Shown: piece after piece, positions 26,221-34,815 of the stretch
Layout: each line of letters opens with the position of its first letter
How positions within the stretch are numbered: the first letter of the stretch is position 1
The notes under the pieces: generated by a model
The model's database searches: none
The model's input: the letters and a program-made list of their open reading frames with translations, nothing else
Told to the model about the DNA's origin: nothing
Made by a program: the position numbers and the translations under genes
Source of the DNA: Roseiarcus sp036513315
GTDB lineage: Bacteria > Pseudomonadota > Alphaproteobacteria > Rhizobiales > Beijerinckiaceae
Assembly (NCBI GenBank): GCA_036513315.1
Contig: DATBZF010000080.1
Span: 1 to 64,000 of the forward strand
DNA: 64,000 bases
Reading direction: 5' to 3'

Positions 26221-27098
26221 GCGTGACGCAGGACCGGGTCGACCAGTTGCTTGGCGGCGTCCCGCGCAGCCTGCGCGAGATCGTGACGCCGGAGGGTGTG
26301 GCGCTGCATGTCGAGCTTGCCGAACATGGCGAGCGCGCGGCGGCTTTCGCCATCGATCTGGCGATCTGGCTCGGCGTGGCGTTCTTCTCCTGGCTCGTCG
26401 TCTTCGCCTTTGTCGTCGAGACGCGGGCGATCGGCATCGTCGTCACCCTGGTGCTGTTCATCGGTTTTTTCGTGCGCAATCTCTATTTCATCTATTTCGA
26501 ACTGGCCTGGCAGGGTTCGACGCCGGGCAAGCGCATCAATCGGCTGCGCGTGATCGACCGCGCCGGCGGCCCGCTGACGCCGGGCGCGGTGATCGCGCGC
26601 AATCTGACGCGCGAGGTCGAAGTGTTCCTGCCGCTGGGGATTGTTCTCACCGCCGGCGCTGGCGGCCTCGCCGACGCCGTGCTCGGGCTATGGCTGCTAC
26701 TGTTGGCGGCGATGCCGCTGTTCAACCGCGACCGCATGCGCGGCGGCGATTTCATCGCCGGCACCATCGTCATCGCGCTGCCCAAACGCCTGCTGCTCGC
26801 CGATCTCGCCGAACAGAGCGCGCGCTATGTCTTCACCAACGCGCAGCTCGCCGCCTATGGGGCGTTTGAATTGCAGGTGCTGGAGGAGCTGCTGCGCAAG
26901 CCGAGGAATTACGAGACGACGCAGGCGCTGGATGGCGTCTGCGACCGCATCTGCAAGAAGATCGGCTGGACCGGCGCAGTACCGAAGGCGCGGGCGGTCG
27001 AGTTCCTGACGGAGTTCTATACGGCGGAGCGGGCGTATCTGGAGCGGGAGCAGCTTTATGGGCGGGCGCGGGCTGATAAGAATGCGACGCCGGGGTAG
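26217..27098 (+). CDS. RDD family membrane protein
   Basis: A 293-residue protein starting at the ATG at 26217 (overlap ATGA with the SpoIIM-like gene). The RDD domain (about 25-190) has the characteristic RAAAFAIDLAIW opening, a WQGSTPGKRINRLRVID loop and MPLFNRDRMRGGDFIAGT near the end. Three or four membrane helices are expected. The C-terminal ~90 residues are soluble and include an aromatic Tyr/Glu-rich end (LTEFYTAERAYLEREQLY). It is the last gene of the overlapping operon. The gap of about 50 bases before the convergent gene shows no terminator. Confidence 0.88.
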   Translation: MSVTQDRVDQLLGGVPRSLREIVTPEGVALHVELAEHGERAAAFAIDLAIWLGVAFFSWLVVFAFVVETRAIGIVVTLVLFIGFFVRNLYFIYFELAWQGSTPGKRINRLRVIDRAGGPLTPGAVIARNLTREVEVFLPLGIVLTAGAGGLADAVLGLWLLLLAAMPLFNRDRMRGGDFIAGTIVIALPKRLLLADLAEQSARYVFTNAQLAAYGAFELQVLEELLRKPRNYETTQALDGVCDRICKKIGWTGAVPKARAVEFLTEFYTAERAYLEREQLYGRARADKNATPG

Positions 27099-27145
27099 GG
27101 TTTGTCGCAAGGACGGCGGGTGATTCCGACACGACGTCACACCGA

Positions 27146-27910
27146 CTAATCGAACACTTGGACGATATGTTCGATGTCTGCGCCCTCCCTGGCGAGACGC
27201 AATTGGGCGTAGAGGACGGCCACCGCAACCGCGCCGAACCCGTTGGCGATCCCTGCGACAGGGAGGCGGACCGCTGTGGCAATAATCGGATGTCCCGTCC
27301 GGCCTCCTAGATAAGCGATGATCAGAACAGGGATTGACGCGCAGAGAGCGAGAGCTACGGTGAAGCCGACTATGCGCCATCGATTGTTTTTTGTCAGAAA
27401 CTCGCTGCGCGAAAGGGCTTTGATCGGACCTGTTCGTTCGACGACGCACGCCGGAACGGCGACGGCGTACACCGATTGGACAACAAGTATGGGCACAATA
27501 AGGAAGAGACCGGCGAGTATCGAAATCGCCTGCAGCAGAGCGACCGCGATGAGCGCTGGCGATTGATGCAGCGCCATGCCAAGCGCTTGACCGAGAGAGA
27601 ACGGACGGCCGCCGAGCTCCTGAGATACAATGACACAAATGACAGCATCGGCGAGCGACTGTATGGCGCTGTCAGGCAGGATGTTGAGGAACGGCTCCCA
27701 GTAGTAGCTGATGAGGATCACGTAGTTGCTCGTGATCGTCCACATGGTTGGAACCTTCACCACCAGCATCGCCGCATTGGCGACCATCGCGATGCCGGAA
27801 AAAATCGCCCAATGTGCGACAAAGGCAATCCACGCTTGGGCGAACACATCGTCAATCCAGATGGCCGGCGCGGGCGTCGCGATGGAAGCCGACGCTGTCG
27901 TGTCCGCCAT
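27146..27910 (-). CDS. Multi-pass membrane protein, paralogue of 28655-29404
   Basis: A 254-residue protein. I take the ATG at 27910 (MADTTASASIA) because AGGAAA lies 9 bases upstream; the longer frame adds 12 residues. About six hydrophobic helices are seen. The conserved features shared with the paralogue are VYAVAVPACVVERTGPIKAL, the FLTKNNRWRI motif and the C-terminal tail QLRLAREGADIEHIVQVFD. The architecture resembles the membrane domain of glycerophosphodiester phosphodiesterase-like proteins and the YciC/DUF975 type, but I cannot assign a function. Confidence 0.75.
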   Translation of the reverse strand: MADTTASASIATPAPAIWIDDVFAQAWIAFVAHWAIFSGIAMVANAAMLVVKVPTMWTITSNYVILISYYWEPFLNILPDSAIQSLADAVICVIVSQELGGRPFSLGQALGMALHQSPALIAVALLQAISILAGLFLIVPILVVQSVYAVAVPACVVERTGPIKALSRSEFLTKNNRWRIVGFTVALALCASIPVLIIAYLGGRTGHPIIATAVRLPVAGIANGFGAVAVAVLYAQLRLAREGADIEHIVQVFD

Positions 27911-27999
27911 TGAAATGTTTCCTGCTGAAATCGCGGATGTTTGCAATACACATCGTCTATGGGCGCAGGCGCGCTAGGTCAATCCGTGTTGTGAGTGAT

Positions 28000-28165
28000 A
28001 AATGGTATGCGATATAATGAGTACCGCCACTGGTCTTTCGCCGAACGCGACGGCGCTCAACGCGCCAACGACGATATCGATGGCCGGAGAGGTCGCGAGG
28101 GCGGCGACGCCGGTGAGGCGCGCCGGAATTGATGATGTTCCTGTACCAAAGGCGTCGTCCGCGAA
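28000..28165 (-). pseudogene. Decayed 3' fragment of a third paralogue
   Basis: Read on the minus strand, this stretch encodes IPARLTGVAALATSP, then AIDIVVGALSAVAFG. It aligns with the end of the last membrane helix in the 28655-29404 protein (TRLIQVATFAIEAVIGAF, then NAVVVG). The DNA around 28051-28099 matches 28741-28789 closely. The conserved QLRVAREGADIE tail is gone and no start or intact frame remains. I infer a former tandem array of three copies, with the middle one broken. Confidence 0.45.
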
Positions 28166-28264
28166 CGAATGCGAGCCTCGGAGCGCGGCCGTCCCGGCGC
28201 GAGCTTGGTTGTTCCGTGCCGCTTGACGCTGTCAGCGCGCGCTGGAGGATAAGGCCGAGACGTC

Positions 28265-28350
28265 GCGCCGCCCCTTATCCGGTCGGCGCCGCCGACCACC
28301 TTCTCCCGCTTCGCGAGAGAAGGAAGGCGCGCGCCTCTTCTCTCGCGAGG
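28265..28350. repeat. Family B REP-like element
   Basis: The module CGCCCCTTATCCG (about 28270-28282), CACCTTCTCCCGC and an inverted GCGAGAGAAGG arm resemble the copy at 13936-14052. It is fused directly to the family A element that follows, so this gap is a mosaic of repeat modules. Confidence 0.7.
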
Positions 28351-28370
28351 CGTGTCCGGGGAAAACGAGA

Positions 28371-28560
28371 AGTTGCAAAACCGGAGATGTAATCAGGTTG
28401 TGCACCACCCATCGACGTCGTGGCCGGGCTTGTCCCGCCATCCACGCGGCGCCGCTGCAAGCAACTTTTGAAGTTGGTGATGGCTTCTGGGCGTGGATGC
28501 CCGGCACAAGGCCGGGCAAGACGTGCAGGGTTGCAAAAGGCGGAGCGCTGCAACCGAATT
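28371..28560 (+). repeat. Family A dispersed intergenic element, copy 2
   Basis: Nearly collinear with 12020-12240, including GAGATGTAATCAGGTTGTGC, GCAACTTTTGAAGTTGGTGA and GGCGTGGATGCCCGGCACAA. The extra palindromic module at 12101-12123 is absent at the matching point here but reappears at 28618-28640, which shows modular assembly. Confidence 0.85.
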
Positions 28561-28654
28561 CTTTTCCCCGGACAGCCGTGCGTGAAGCGGGAGGCGTCAT
28601 GCGGAGCATGACGCCGGACGAATGCTTCGCATTCGCCTTGAGATGAAGGGCGGC

Positions 28655-29404
28655 CTAGTCGAACACGGCGGCGATTTTCTCGATATCGGCGCCTTCCCTG
28701 GCGACGCGCAATTGATAGTAGAGTACGCCGACCACCACCGCGTTGAACGCGCCGATGACGGCTTCGATCGCGAAAGTCGCGACCTGGATGAGGCGAGTCC
28801 CGCCGGCCAGTCCCGCCAGTCCGCCGACGATTCCGCCGACTACGATGGAGGCGATGAATATGAGCGCGAATACGCCAAATATCCGCCAGCGATTGCCTTT
28901 GGTGAGGAACGCGCCGCGGGTCATGCTGGCGGTCGGACCAAGCGTTTCGACGACGCAGACGGGGACCACCACGGCATAGACGCACCAGACGATGATGCCG
29001 GGAACCACCAGCAGAATCGCAGCGAGCGTGACGAGGATGCCGACCAGCAGGGAGAGCCCGATGACGGGGCCCAGCCGGGCAAATCCGATACTCAGAGAGT
29101 CGCCGAAAGTGAAGCCGCGGCCGCGCAATTCCTGCACGACGCCGTAAATGATCGCGGCATTGGCGAGGGAAGAGCAGGCGAGCCGGACAAAGACGGCGAT
29201 GAAACCGCCGACCGCGGCGCCCGATGTGCCGGTCGATCTGGAAACGAGCAACCCCAGGATGAAAGTCGGCGCGAAGGCGATGAGAGAGAGCCCGATGAAG
29301 GGGACTGCGCGCGTCAGGAACAGCCTGAGCGAATCGGCCAGAACGTCGCCGACGCGAATTGCGGCAGGCGCGCCGGTCTGGCCTGCGACGAATGAATTAA
29401 CCAT
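28655..29404 (-). CDS. Multi-pass membrane protein, paralogue of 27146-27910
   Basis: A 249-residue protein with the start at the ATG at 29404 (MVNSFVAGQTGAP) behind a GGGGGG site 5 bases upstream. The longer frame runs into repeat sequence. About six membrane helices are seen. Shared features with its paralogue are VYAVVVPVCVVETLGP, FLTKGNRWRI and the tail QLRVAREGADIEKIAAVFD. The glycine-rich stretch GGIVGGLAGLAGG lies before the last helix. The family is not recognised with confidence. The pair shares orientation but is separated by about 740 bases of repeats and a gene remnant. Confidence 0.78.
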   Translation of the reverse strand: MVNSFVAGQTGAPAAIRVGDVLADSLRLFLTRAVPFIGLSLIAFAPTFILGLLVSRSTGTSGAAVGGFIAVFVRLACSSLANAAIIYGVVQELRGRGFTFGDSLSIGFARLGPVIGLSLLVGILVTLAAILLVVPGIIVWCVYAVVVPVCVVETLGPTASMTRGAFLTKGNRWRIFGVFALIFIASIVVGGIVGGLAGLAGGTRLIQVATFAIEAVIGAFNAVVVGVLYYQLRVAREGADIEKIAAVFD

Positions 29405-29707
29405 GACGTCCCCCCATTGCGCGGTCAATATGAAATACTTGGCGTCGACAAGACTGTCGCCTGGCGCGGCGCCTGTCGAGTGCGCGAGCGTCTCGTGCGA
29501 TAAATAATCTTCCGATTCGAGCCATGATGAGCCGACCCCTCGAACGGCCCTGACGCGCCGCCGCGAAATGCGCGGCGGCGGTGAGCGATCGTTTGCCGGT
29601 TTACGGGATGGGGTTGCGCGGGCGCAGGACAGCGCGGATAAGGTTCTCGACGGCCCGCGGGGGCTGTCCGGCGGTAGCATATGGCGCTCGCTCGTGCGGC
29701 CTTGCCG
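29405..29707. other. Intergenic, no gene recognised
   Basis: This stretch precedes the minus-strand membrane-protein gene and should contain its promoter. The remaining short open frames have no ribosome site or recognisable product. Confidence 0.4.
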
Positions 29708-29760
29708 AGAGTTTGCGCCGCCCCTCATCCGGCGCTTCGCGCCACCTTCTCCCCGCATAG
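29708..29760 (+). repeat. Family B REP-like element, short copy
   Basis: Reads CCGCCCCTCATCCGGCGCTT followed by CGCGCCACCTTCTCCCCGC. It carries a short GGCGC/GCGCC hairpin. It is the most canonical form of the module found at 13936 and 28265. Confidence 0.8.
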
Positions 29761-29784
29761 AGCGGCAGGGCTGTCCGGCCCCCG

Positions 29785-30018
29785 CGCGTCGTGCCCGGGC
29801 TCGTCCCGGGCATCCACGCCGTGCGGAAGCCGCCAACTTCGAAAGTTTCTTGCAACGGCGCGGCGTGGATGGCCGGGACAAGCCCGGCCAAGACGCCGAA
29901 AGGTTCTATTCCACTTAGATTCTCTCGCGTGACGGGACTTTTTAGCGCAACCGGACAGCCGCGGCACAAGGCCGGGCATGACGTGCTGGGGTTGCAAAAG
30001 GCGGAGTGCTGCAACCTA
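29785..30018 (+). repeat. Family A dispersed intergenic element, copy 3
   Basis: Shares with 55478-55742 the segment GCATCCACGCCGTGCGGAAG, CCGCCAACTTC and GGCGCGGCGTGGATGGCCGG, and the later CTCTCGCGTGACGGGACTTT. Its last 70 bases match the end of copy 1 (GGCCGGGCATGACGTGCTGG, GTTGCAAAAGGCGGAG). It is therefore a mosaic of two subtypes. Confidence 0.85.
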
Positions 30019-30024
30019 TTTCTG

Positions 30025-30048
30025 TTCTCCCCGCAAGGGCGGGGAGAA
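30025..30048 (-). terminator. Hairpin downstream of the histidine kinase gene
   Basis: A perfect 10 bp stem (30025-30034 with 30039-30048, loop AAGG) lies 21 bases after the minus-strand kinase stop. There is no T run, so termination is uncertain. The sequence belongs to repeat family B. Confidence 0.4.
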
Positions 30049-30069
30049 GGGAAACGAGGGGGCGCTGTT

Positions 30070-32136
30070 TCAGCGACGCGCGGCCAGCAACTTCTCGATT
30101 TCAGATTGCAATTGCGACTGATGATAGGGTTTCGACAGGCGCGGCAGGCTCGACCTTTGTCCGGCCGGCAGGTCGGCATAGCCGGTGGCGAGCAGGACCG
30201 GCAGGTTGGGACGCTTGCCGCGCACGATTTCGGCGAGCTCGGTTCCGGTCATGCCCGGCATCGCCTGATCCGTCATCATCAGATCGAGTTCTTGTCCGCC
30301 TTCGACGATCGCGAGCGCTTGGCTGGCCGAATTGGCTTCGATCGCGGTATGTCCGAGATCCTCGAGCATATCGACGGTGCTCATCGCAATGAGCGGGTCG
30401 TCATCGACCACCAGAATGACTGCGGCGCGGGCGGCCTCCGTCTGCGGCGCCGACTCGGCGGCCGCCACGGCGGCCTTGGTCGCGATCGGCAGCCAAAGCG
30501 TGGCGATCGTGCCTTTGCCGATTTCGCTTGAAAGCTCGAGCGATCCGCCGAGCTGGACGGCCAGCCCATGTACCATCGACAGGCCGAGGCCCGTTCCCTT
30601 GCCGAGCGGCTTTGTCGAAAAGAAAGGCTCGACCGTCTTTTTGAGAGTCTCCGCATCCATGCCGGAGCCAGTGTCGCGGACCTGAATGCGGATATAGCGG
30701 CCGGCCGCGGAATTCCTGACGCCGTCCGGCTGCGCCTGCTCGGCTCTGATCTCGATCGATCCGCCGTCCGGCATGGCGTCGCGCGCGTTGATCGCCAGAT
30801 TGAGGATGGCGAGCTCCACCTGGTTGGCGTCGACCTGGGCGGGCGGCAACCCGTCAGCAACATTCAGCCGCAATGCGATCTGCGGACCAAGCGACCGTTC
30901 GAGAAGGTCATGCATGCCGTTCAGGAGGGAGGCAATGTCCATCGAGTTCGTCTTCAGATCCTGCTGCCGCGCGAAGGCGAGCATGCGCTGGGTGAGGGAA
31001 GCGCCGCGTTCGGCGCCCTGAATAGCGCCGTCGATCAGCCGCTGCGCGCGCGCATTGCCGTGCGACTGCTTGCGCAAAAGCTCCAGATTGCCCATCACCG
31101 CCGTCAGCAGATTGTTGAAATCATGGGCGATGCCGCCGGTGAGCTGACCGATGCTCTCCATTTTCTGCGACTGCAGAAGCTGTTCCTGCGCCTTTTCGCG
31201 CGCCGAAATCTCGACCGTCAGTTCGCGAGTGCGCTCGCGGACGCGGTTCTCAAGGGTCAGCGTCAGATCCGACAGCGCCTCGCGCTCGGCCGCCAGCTCG
31301 GCCACAAGACGTTCTCTATCGAGTTCCGACATCTTGCGCGCCGTAATATCGGAGGAGACGCCGACAAGCTGAAGGATGGCCCCGGACGGGTCTTTAAGCG
31401 CGCGGGCGCGCATATCGACCCAATGCGACGAGCCGTCCGGCCAGATCGTGCGATATTCAATGCCGTAGTCGACGCCGGTTTTCAGCGTATGGTCGATGAC
31501 GCGCCCCATATGCGCGGCGTCTTCCGGATGCGCCGCGCGGCGGAGATCGTCATAGGAAAATGGCGCATCGGCCTTGCGGCCGAAATGGGCGCGGCAGGTC
31601 TCGGAGGCGTCGAGAATCATGTTTTCGATTCTGAGCGTCCAGGCGCCGAGACGGCCGGCATGCAGCGCGGTCTGCAATTGGCGCCGTCCCTCGCCGATTT
31701 CCTCCAGGCGCGCGCGCGCCTCATATTGACGCCGCCGCCCGCGCACCGCGGCCCGCACGAGGCTGATCAGAGTGGTCGGGTGAAATGGCCGCTCCAGGAA
31801 AGTGACATTGCCGAGCGTTTCGGCGAACGCCGCCGCGACCGGATTGCGCTCCGGGCCGCCGCCGCGGCCGGTCAGAAGAATGATGGGAAAGTCGGACCAT
31901 GCGGGCTGTCGTTTGAGAATCGCGACCAGCGGACTTGAGTCGGCCGCATGAATCGCTTCGTCGGCCAATATCGCCAGAGCGGCGCCGCGCTCGAGTTCTC
32001 CGACCAGCGTCGGAATCTCGGCGCAGATTTTCGCGGCGAAACCGCCTTCGTTCAGCATCGCCGACGCCAGCGCGGCGTCGCGGCCCGTCGGGGTCAGGAT
32101 GAGAGCGCGTTCGGAGAGCGGCCCTCCGCGACTCAT
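30070..32136 (-). CDS. Hybrid sensor histidine kinase with C-terminal receiver
   Basis: A 688-residue soluble kinase with no membrane helix. Domains are an N-terminal receiver-like fold (about 8-128) that lacks a clear phospho-Asp, a PAS/PAC domain (about 145-270) and a coiled coil (about 270-325). These are followed by HisKA with GGIAHDFNNLL (His338), HATPase_c with NLAINARDAM, DTGSGM and GKGTGLGLSMVHGL, and a receiver with VVDDDPLI and phospho-acceptor Asp623 in TDQAMPGM plus LSKPY. Its start overlaps the kaiC-like stop as ATGA, so the two are co-translated. Output probably goes by phosphorelay to an unlinked regulator or histidine phosphotransfer protein. Confidence 0.93.
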   Translation of the reverse strand: MSRGGPLSERALILTPTGRDAALASAMLNEGGFAAKICAEIPTLVGELERGAALAILADEAIHAADSSPLVAILKRQPAWSDFPIILLTGRGGGPERNPVAAAFAETLGNVTFLERPFHPTTLISLVRAAVRGRRRQYEARARLEEIGEGRRQLQTALHAGRLGAWTLRIENMILDASETCRAHFGRKADAPFSYDDLRRAAHPEDAAHMGRVIDHTLKTGVDYGIEYRTIWPDGSSHWVDMRARALKDPSGAILQLVGVSSDITARKMSELDRERLVAELAAEREALSDLTLTLENRVRERTRELTVEISAREKAQEQLLQSQKMESIGQLTGGIAHDFNNLLTAVMGNLELLRKQSHGNARAQRLIDGAIQGAERGASLTQRMLAFARQQDLKTNSMDIASLLNGMHDLLERSLGPQIALRLNVADGLPPAQVDANQVELAILNLAINARDAMPDGGSIEIRAEQAQPDGVRNSAAGRYIRIQVRDTGSGMDAETLKKTVEPFFSTKPLGKGTGLGLSMVHGLAVQLGGSLELSSEIGKGTIATLWLPIATKAAVAAAESAPQTEAARAAVILVVDDDPLIAMSTVDMLEDLGHTAIEANSASQALAIVEGGQELDLMMTDQAMPGMTGTELAEIVRGKRPNLPVLLATGYADLPAGQRSSLPRLSKPYHQSQLQSEIEKLLAARR

Positions 32137-33689
32137 TTTTGCTTGCCTTCCAACAGAGGTTCCTTGCCGCCGGAATAGGAGGGGACGCCGCGCAATACGC
32201 CATGAAACGCATCGAGCGGTTCACCGAGCGCGAGACCGTCATTGCTGACGCGGTATTCGCGAATGGTCGTTTCATGCGGGCCGGTGCGCTTCTTGATGAC
32301 GGAAATGGCCCGACGCACTCTACCGCTCGCCTCGAAATAGCGCAGCAGGATGACGGTGTCGGCGAGATAGGTGACGTCGACGGGGGACAGCATATCGCCG
32401 ACCAATCCGTGCTGCGCCACGGTCATGAAAGTCGTGGCGCCGCGACGATTGAGATATTGCAGCAATTCGTGGATGTGGAGGATCAGCGAGTTCTCCTCGG
32501 GCATCGCCGCCTGATAGCCGTTCAGGCTGTCGATGATGACCGTCCTGATTTTCAGATTGTCGACCGTCGCGCGGACGCGGTGAGCGAATTCCCCCGGCGA
32601 GAGCTCGGCCGCGTCGATCTGTTCGATGAACAACTCGCCGCGTTGTTGGGCCGCCTCGAGATCGATGCCGAGCCCTTTCATCCGATCGAACAGCAAACCC
32701 AGTTCTTCGTCGAAGATGAAAAGCGCCGCCTTTTCGCCGCGGGCGATCGCCGCCATCGCGAAGGTCAGGGCGATGAGGGATTTGCCGGTGCCGGCGGGGC
32801 CGAGAATCAACGAGCTGGAGCCGGCATGGACGCCGCCGCCGAGCAAGGCGTCGAATTGGACGATGCCCGTCGAAAGCTGCGAGCGCGCGAAGGGCGTGCG
32901 ATGCTCCGCCGCCACCAGACGCGGAAAGACGTTGACGCCGCCGGTCGTGATCGTGAAATCGTGATAGCCGCCGCGATATTTCTGGCCGCGATATTTGAAG
33001 ATGCGGACGCGCCGCCGCTCCGCGCCATAGGCGGGCGCCAACTCCTCCAGGCGGATGACGCCATGCGCGACGCTATGGACCGTTTTGTCGGCCGCTTCCG
33101 AGGTGAGGTCGTCGAGCATCAGCACGGTGGCGCCATGGCGCGCGAAATAATGTTTGATCGCCAGAATCTGCCTGCGGTAGCGTAGCGAGCTTTGCGCCAG
33201 CAGCCGGATCTCCGATAGGCTGTCGAGGACGACGCGACTCGGCTTCACGCGTTCGACCGCTGCGAATATCTGCTTGGTCGCCTCGTCGAGCTCGAGATCG
33301 GCCGAATAGAGCAGGCTCTGCCGGTTTTCATCTTCCAGGAGACTGTCGGCCGGGATGAGCTCGAAGACTTCGATGCCCTCGCCCAAGGTCCAGCCGTGCG
33401 AAGCGGCGCCCTGGCGAAGCTCGGCCTCAGTCTCGGACAGGGTGATGTAGAGGGAGCGCTCGCCGGCTCTTTCGCCCTCCAGCAGGAATTGAACGGCGAT
33501 GGTGGTCTTGCCGGCGCCCGGCGTGCCCTCCAACAGGAATATATTGCCGCGCGAGAGCCCCCCGGAGAGGATTTCGTCGAGCCCCGAAACGCCCATCCTC
33601 GCCTTGCCGTCTTCAACAACCACGTTTTTCCCCCTGCCGCTTGCCTCACCGCGGCATCCCGAAGCGTTCACGCTGACAGTGAGAGCCAT
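32133..33689 (-). CDS. kaiC: KaiC-like two-domain RecA ATPase
   Basis: A 518-residue KaiC homologue. Both RecA-like domains have Walker A (GTPGAGKT 55-62; GPAGTGKS 297-304). Walker B-type strands read RVVLDSLSE and TVIIDSLNG, and a SETEAEL segment holds acidic residues. In the second domain the position equivalent to the cyanobacterial Ser-Thr phosphosite pair reads Thr440-Tyr441 (in DVTYLADTVILL). No kaiA or kaiB is present nearby, so this is not a complete clock locus. In alphaproteobacteria such proteins are linked to stress or diurnal control with a kinase. The coupled kinase gene downstream is the obvious partner. The start has a weak ribosome site. Confidence 0.9.
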   Translation of the reverse strand: MALTVSVNASGCRGEASGRGKNVVVEDGKARMGVSGLDEILSGGLSRGNIFLLEGTPGAGKTTIAVQFLLEGERAGERSLYITLSETEAELRQGAASHGWTLGEGIEVFELIPADSLLEDENRQSLLYSADLELDEATKQIFAAVERVKPSRVVLDSLSEIRLLAQSSLRYRRQILAIKHYFARHGATVLMLDDLTSEAADKTVHSVAHGVIRLEELAPAYGAERRRVRIFKYRGQKYRGGYHDFTITTGGVNVFPRLVAAEHRTPFARSQLSTGIVQFDALLGGGVHAGSSSLILGPAGTGKSLIALTFAMAAIARGEKAALFIFDEELGLLFDRMKGLGIDLEAAQQRGELFIEQIDAAELSPGEFAHRVRATVDNLKIRTVIIDSLNGYQAAMPEENSLILHIHELLQYLNRRGATTFMTVAQHGLVGDMLSPVDVTYLADTVILLRYFEASGRVRRAISVIKKRTGPHETTIREYRVSNDGLALGEPLDAFHGVLRGVPSYSGGKEPLLEGKQK

Positions 33690-33811
33690 GGCGCCGGAAA
33701 CGCTTTGGGCCCCAACGAGTTCCCCACCACGCCATCGATGCGATGAGATTTCTGTTCGAGCGGCGTTCTTTTCGAGGCGGGCGACAAAATCTTTCTGAAA
33801 ATCTGAATTTA

Positions 33812-33820
33812 TGTTATAAC
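33812..33820 (+). promoter_or_regulatory. Extended -10 promoter of the HTH gene
   Basis: TGTTATAAC fits an extended -10 (TGnTATAAt) inside an unusually AT-rich 50-base island (33786-33835). It lies 37 bases before the TTG at 33857. It supports that start, because the longer reading frame would begin upstream of the promoter. No clear -35 is seen. Confidence 0.5.
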
Positions 33821-33856
33821 AAGCGATCTGTTTCCAGAAAGCCGGGAGCCTTCGCC

Positions 33857-34402
33857 TTGAACCATTCCCCCAAAGCCGAGCCTGCTCGCAGGCCCCGGGT
33901 CACCGCTCAGGACCGGGAGATCCGGCGATTGCGGATTTTTGCGCTGAGGCAGATGGGCCAGTCCTATGACGAAATCGCAAGGCAAGAAAATCTGAGCAGC
34001 GAGCGAATTCGTCAGATTGTCGTAGACACTTTGGAGCGGCGATTGCTCGACCCGGTCCGCGATCACGCGCGTCTGCAGATCGCCCGCCTCGATCCCGCCT
34101 TGCGCCTCGCAGCCGAGAAAGTGGCGACGGGCGATTTGCGCGGCGTCGATCGCCTCATCAAACTGCTCGACCGATTGGACAAATACCAGGGATTCGCGGC
34201 AAGCGCGGCTGACCGCGACGAAAACGACACGGAAAGGCTCTTCGCCAAAATCCTCAACGCGATAAGCAATCGCAACGCGGCGCGCGAAGACGAGGAGACG
34301 CAGGAGAAGGCGGCGGCCAAGGAAGATCGCCAGCCAGGCGCGGCCGAGGCGGCGGAACGGATGGCTCGGGAAAACGACGTCGCCAAATTTTTTCCGCGAT
34401 AG
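33857..34402 (+). CDS. Small HTH protein, sigma-region-4-like
   Basis: A 181-residue soluble protein. I take the TTG at 33857 (LNHSPKAEPARR), with GGGAG 9 bases upstream and a promoter at 33812. Residues about 28-70 contain a helix-turn-helix of the sigma-70 region 4/FixJ kind: REIRRLRIFALRQMGQSYDE, then IARQENLSSERIRQIV. The rest is charged and helical, with a low-complexity acidic/Ala C-terminus. It could be a DNA-binding regulator, though some phage small terminases look similar. It is divergent from the kaiC-like gene and may control it. Confidence 0.65.
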   Translation: MNHSPKAEPARRPRVTAQDREIRRLRIFALRQMGQSYDEIARQENLSSERIRQIVVDTLERRLLDPVRDHARLQIARLDPALRLAAEKVATGDLRGVDRLIKLLDRLDKYQGFAASAADRDENDTERLFAKILNAISNRNAAREDEETQEKAAAKEDRQPGAAEAAERMARENDVAKFFPR

Positions 34403-34454
34403 GCGCATGGCTGTGCGGAGAACAGAATTCGGTTGCGGTAATTCGTCTTTTACA

Positions 34455-34740
34455 GCCACGGCACGTCGTGCCCGGGCTTGCGCCACGGCTGTCCGGTTCG
34501 GCACGACCGGTTGTAAAGTTCAGCTCGCTCTCAACCCTTGCGCGTCGTGCCCGGGCTTGTCCCGGGCATCCACGCCCAGAGACCACCACGAACTTCAAGC
34601 ATTCGTCCGCACGCGGCGCTGTCGCAATAAACTTTCGAAGTTGTCAGCTTCCGCTCGGCGTGGATGCCCGGGACAAGCCCGGGCAAGACGCGTGAGGGTT
34701 GTGAGGGACCTGAACTTTGCAACCGGTCCTGCCCGAGCGG
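34455..34740 (+). repeat. Family A dispersed intergenic element, copy 4
   Basis: Contains GTGCCCGGGCTTGTCCCGGG, CATCCACGCC, AACTTTCGAAGTTG and GGCGTGGATGCCCGGGACAA, with arms that can pair over long distances. It fills the gap between the HTH gene and the convergent Nudix gene (34403-34815). No gene is present. Confidence 0.8.
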
Positions 34741-34815
34741 TCCAAAAATAAATTTGGAAATATTTGGCGCGCTGCGGGCGGAAATTGGGGAAACCGGCGT
34801 TCGCGGCGCCCGCGA

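Noticed and set aside
32133..33689. Complete kaiABC clock locus
   Set aside because: Only a kaiC-like gene is present; flanking genes are a histidine kinase and an HTH protein, with no kaiA or kaiB.
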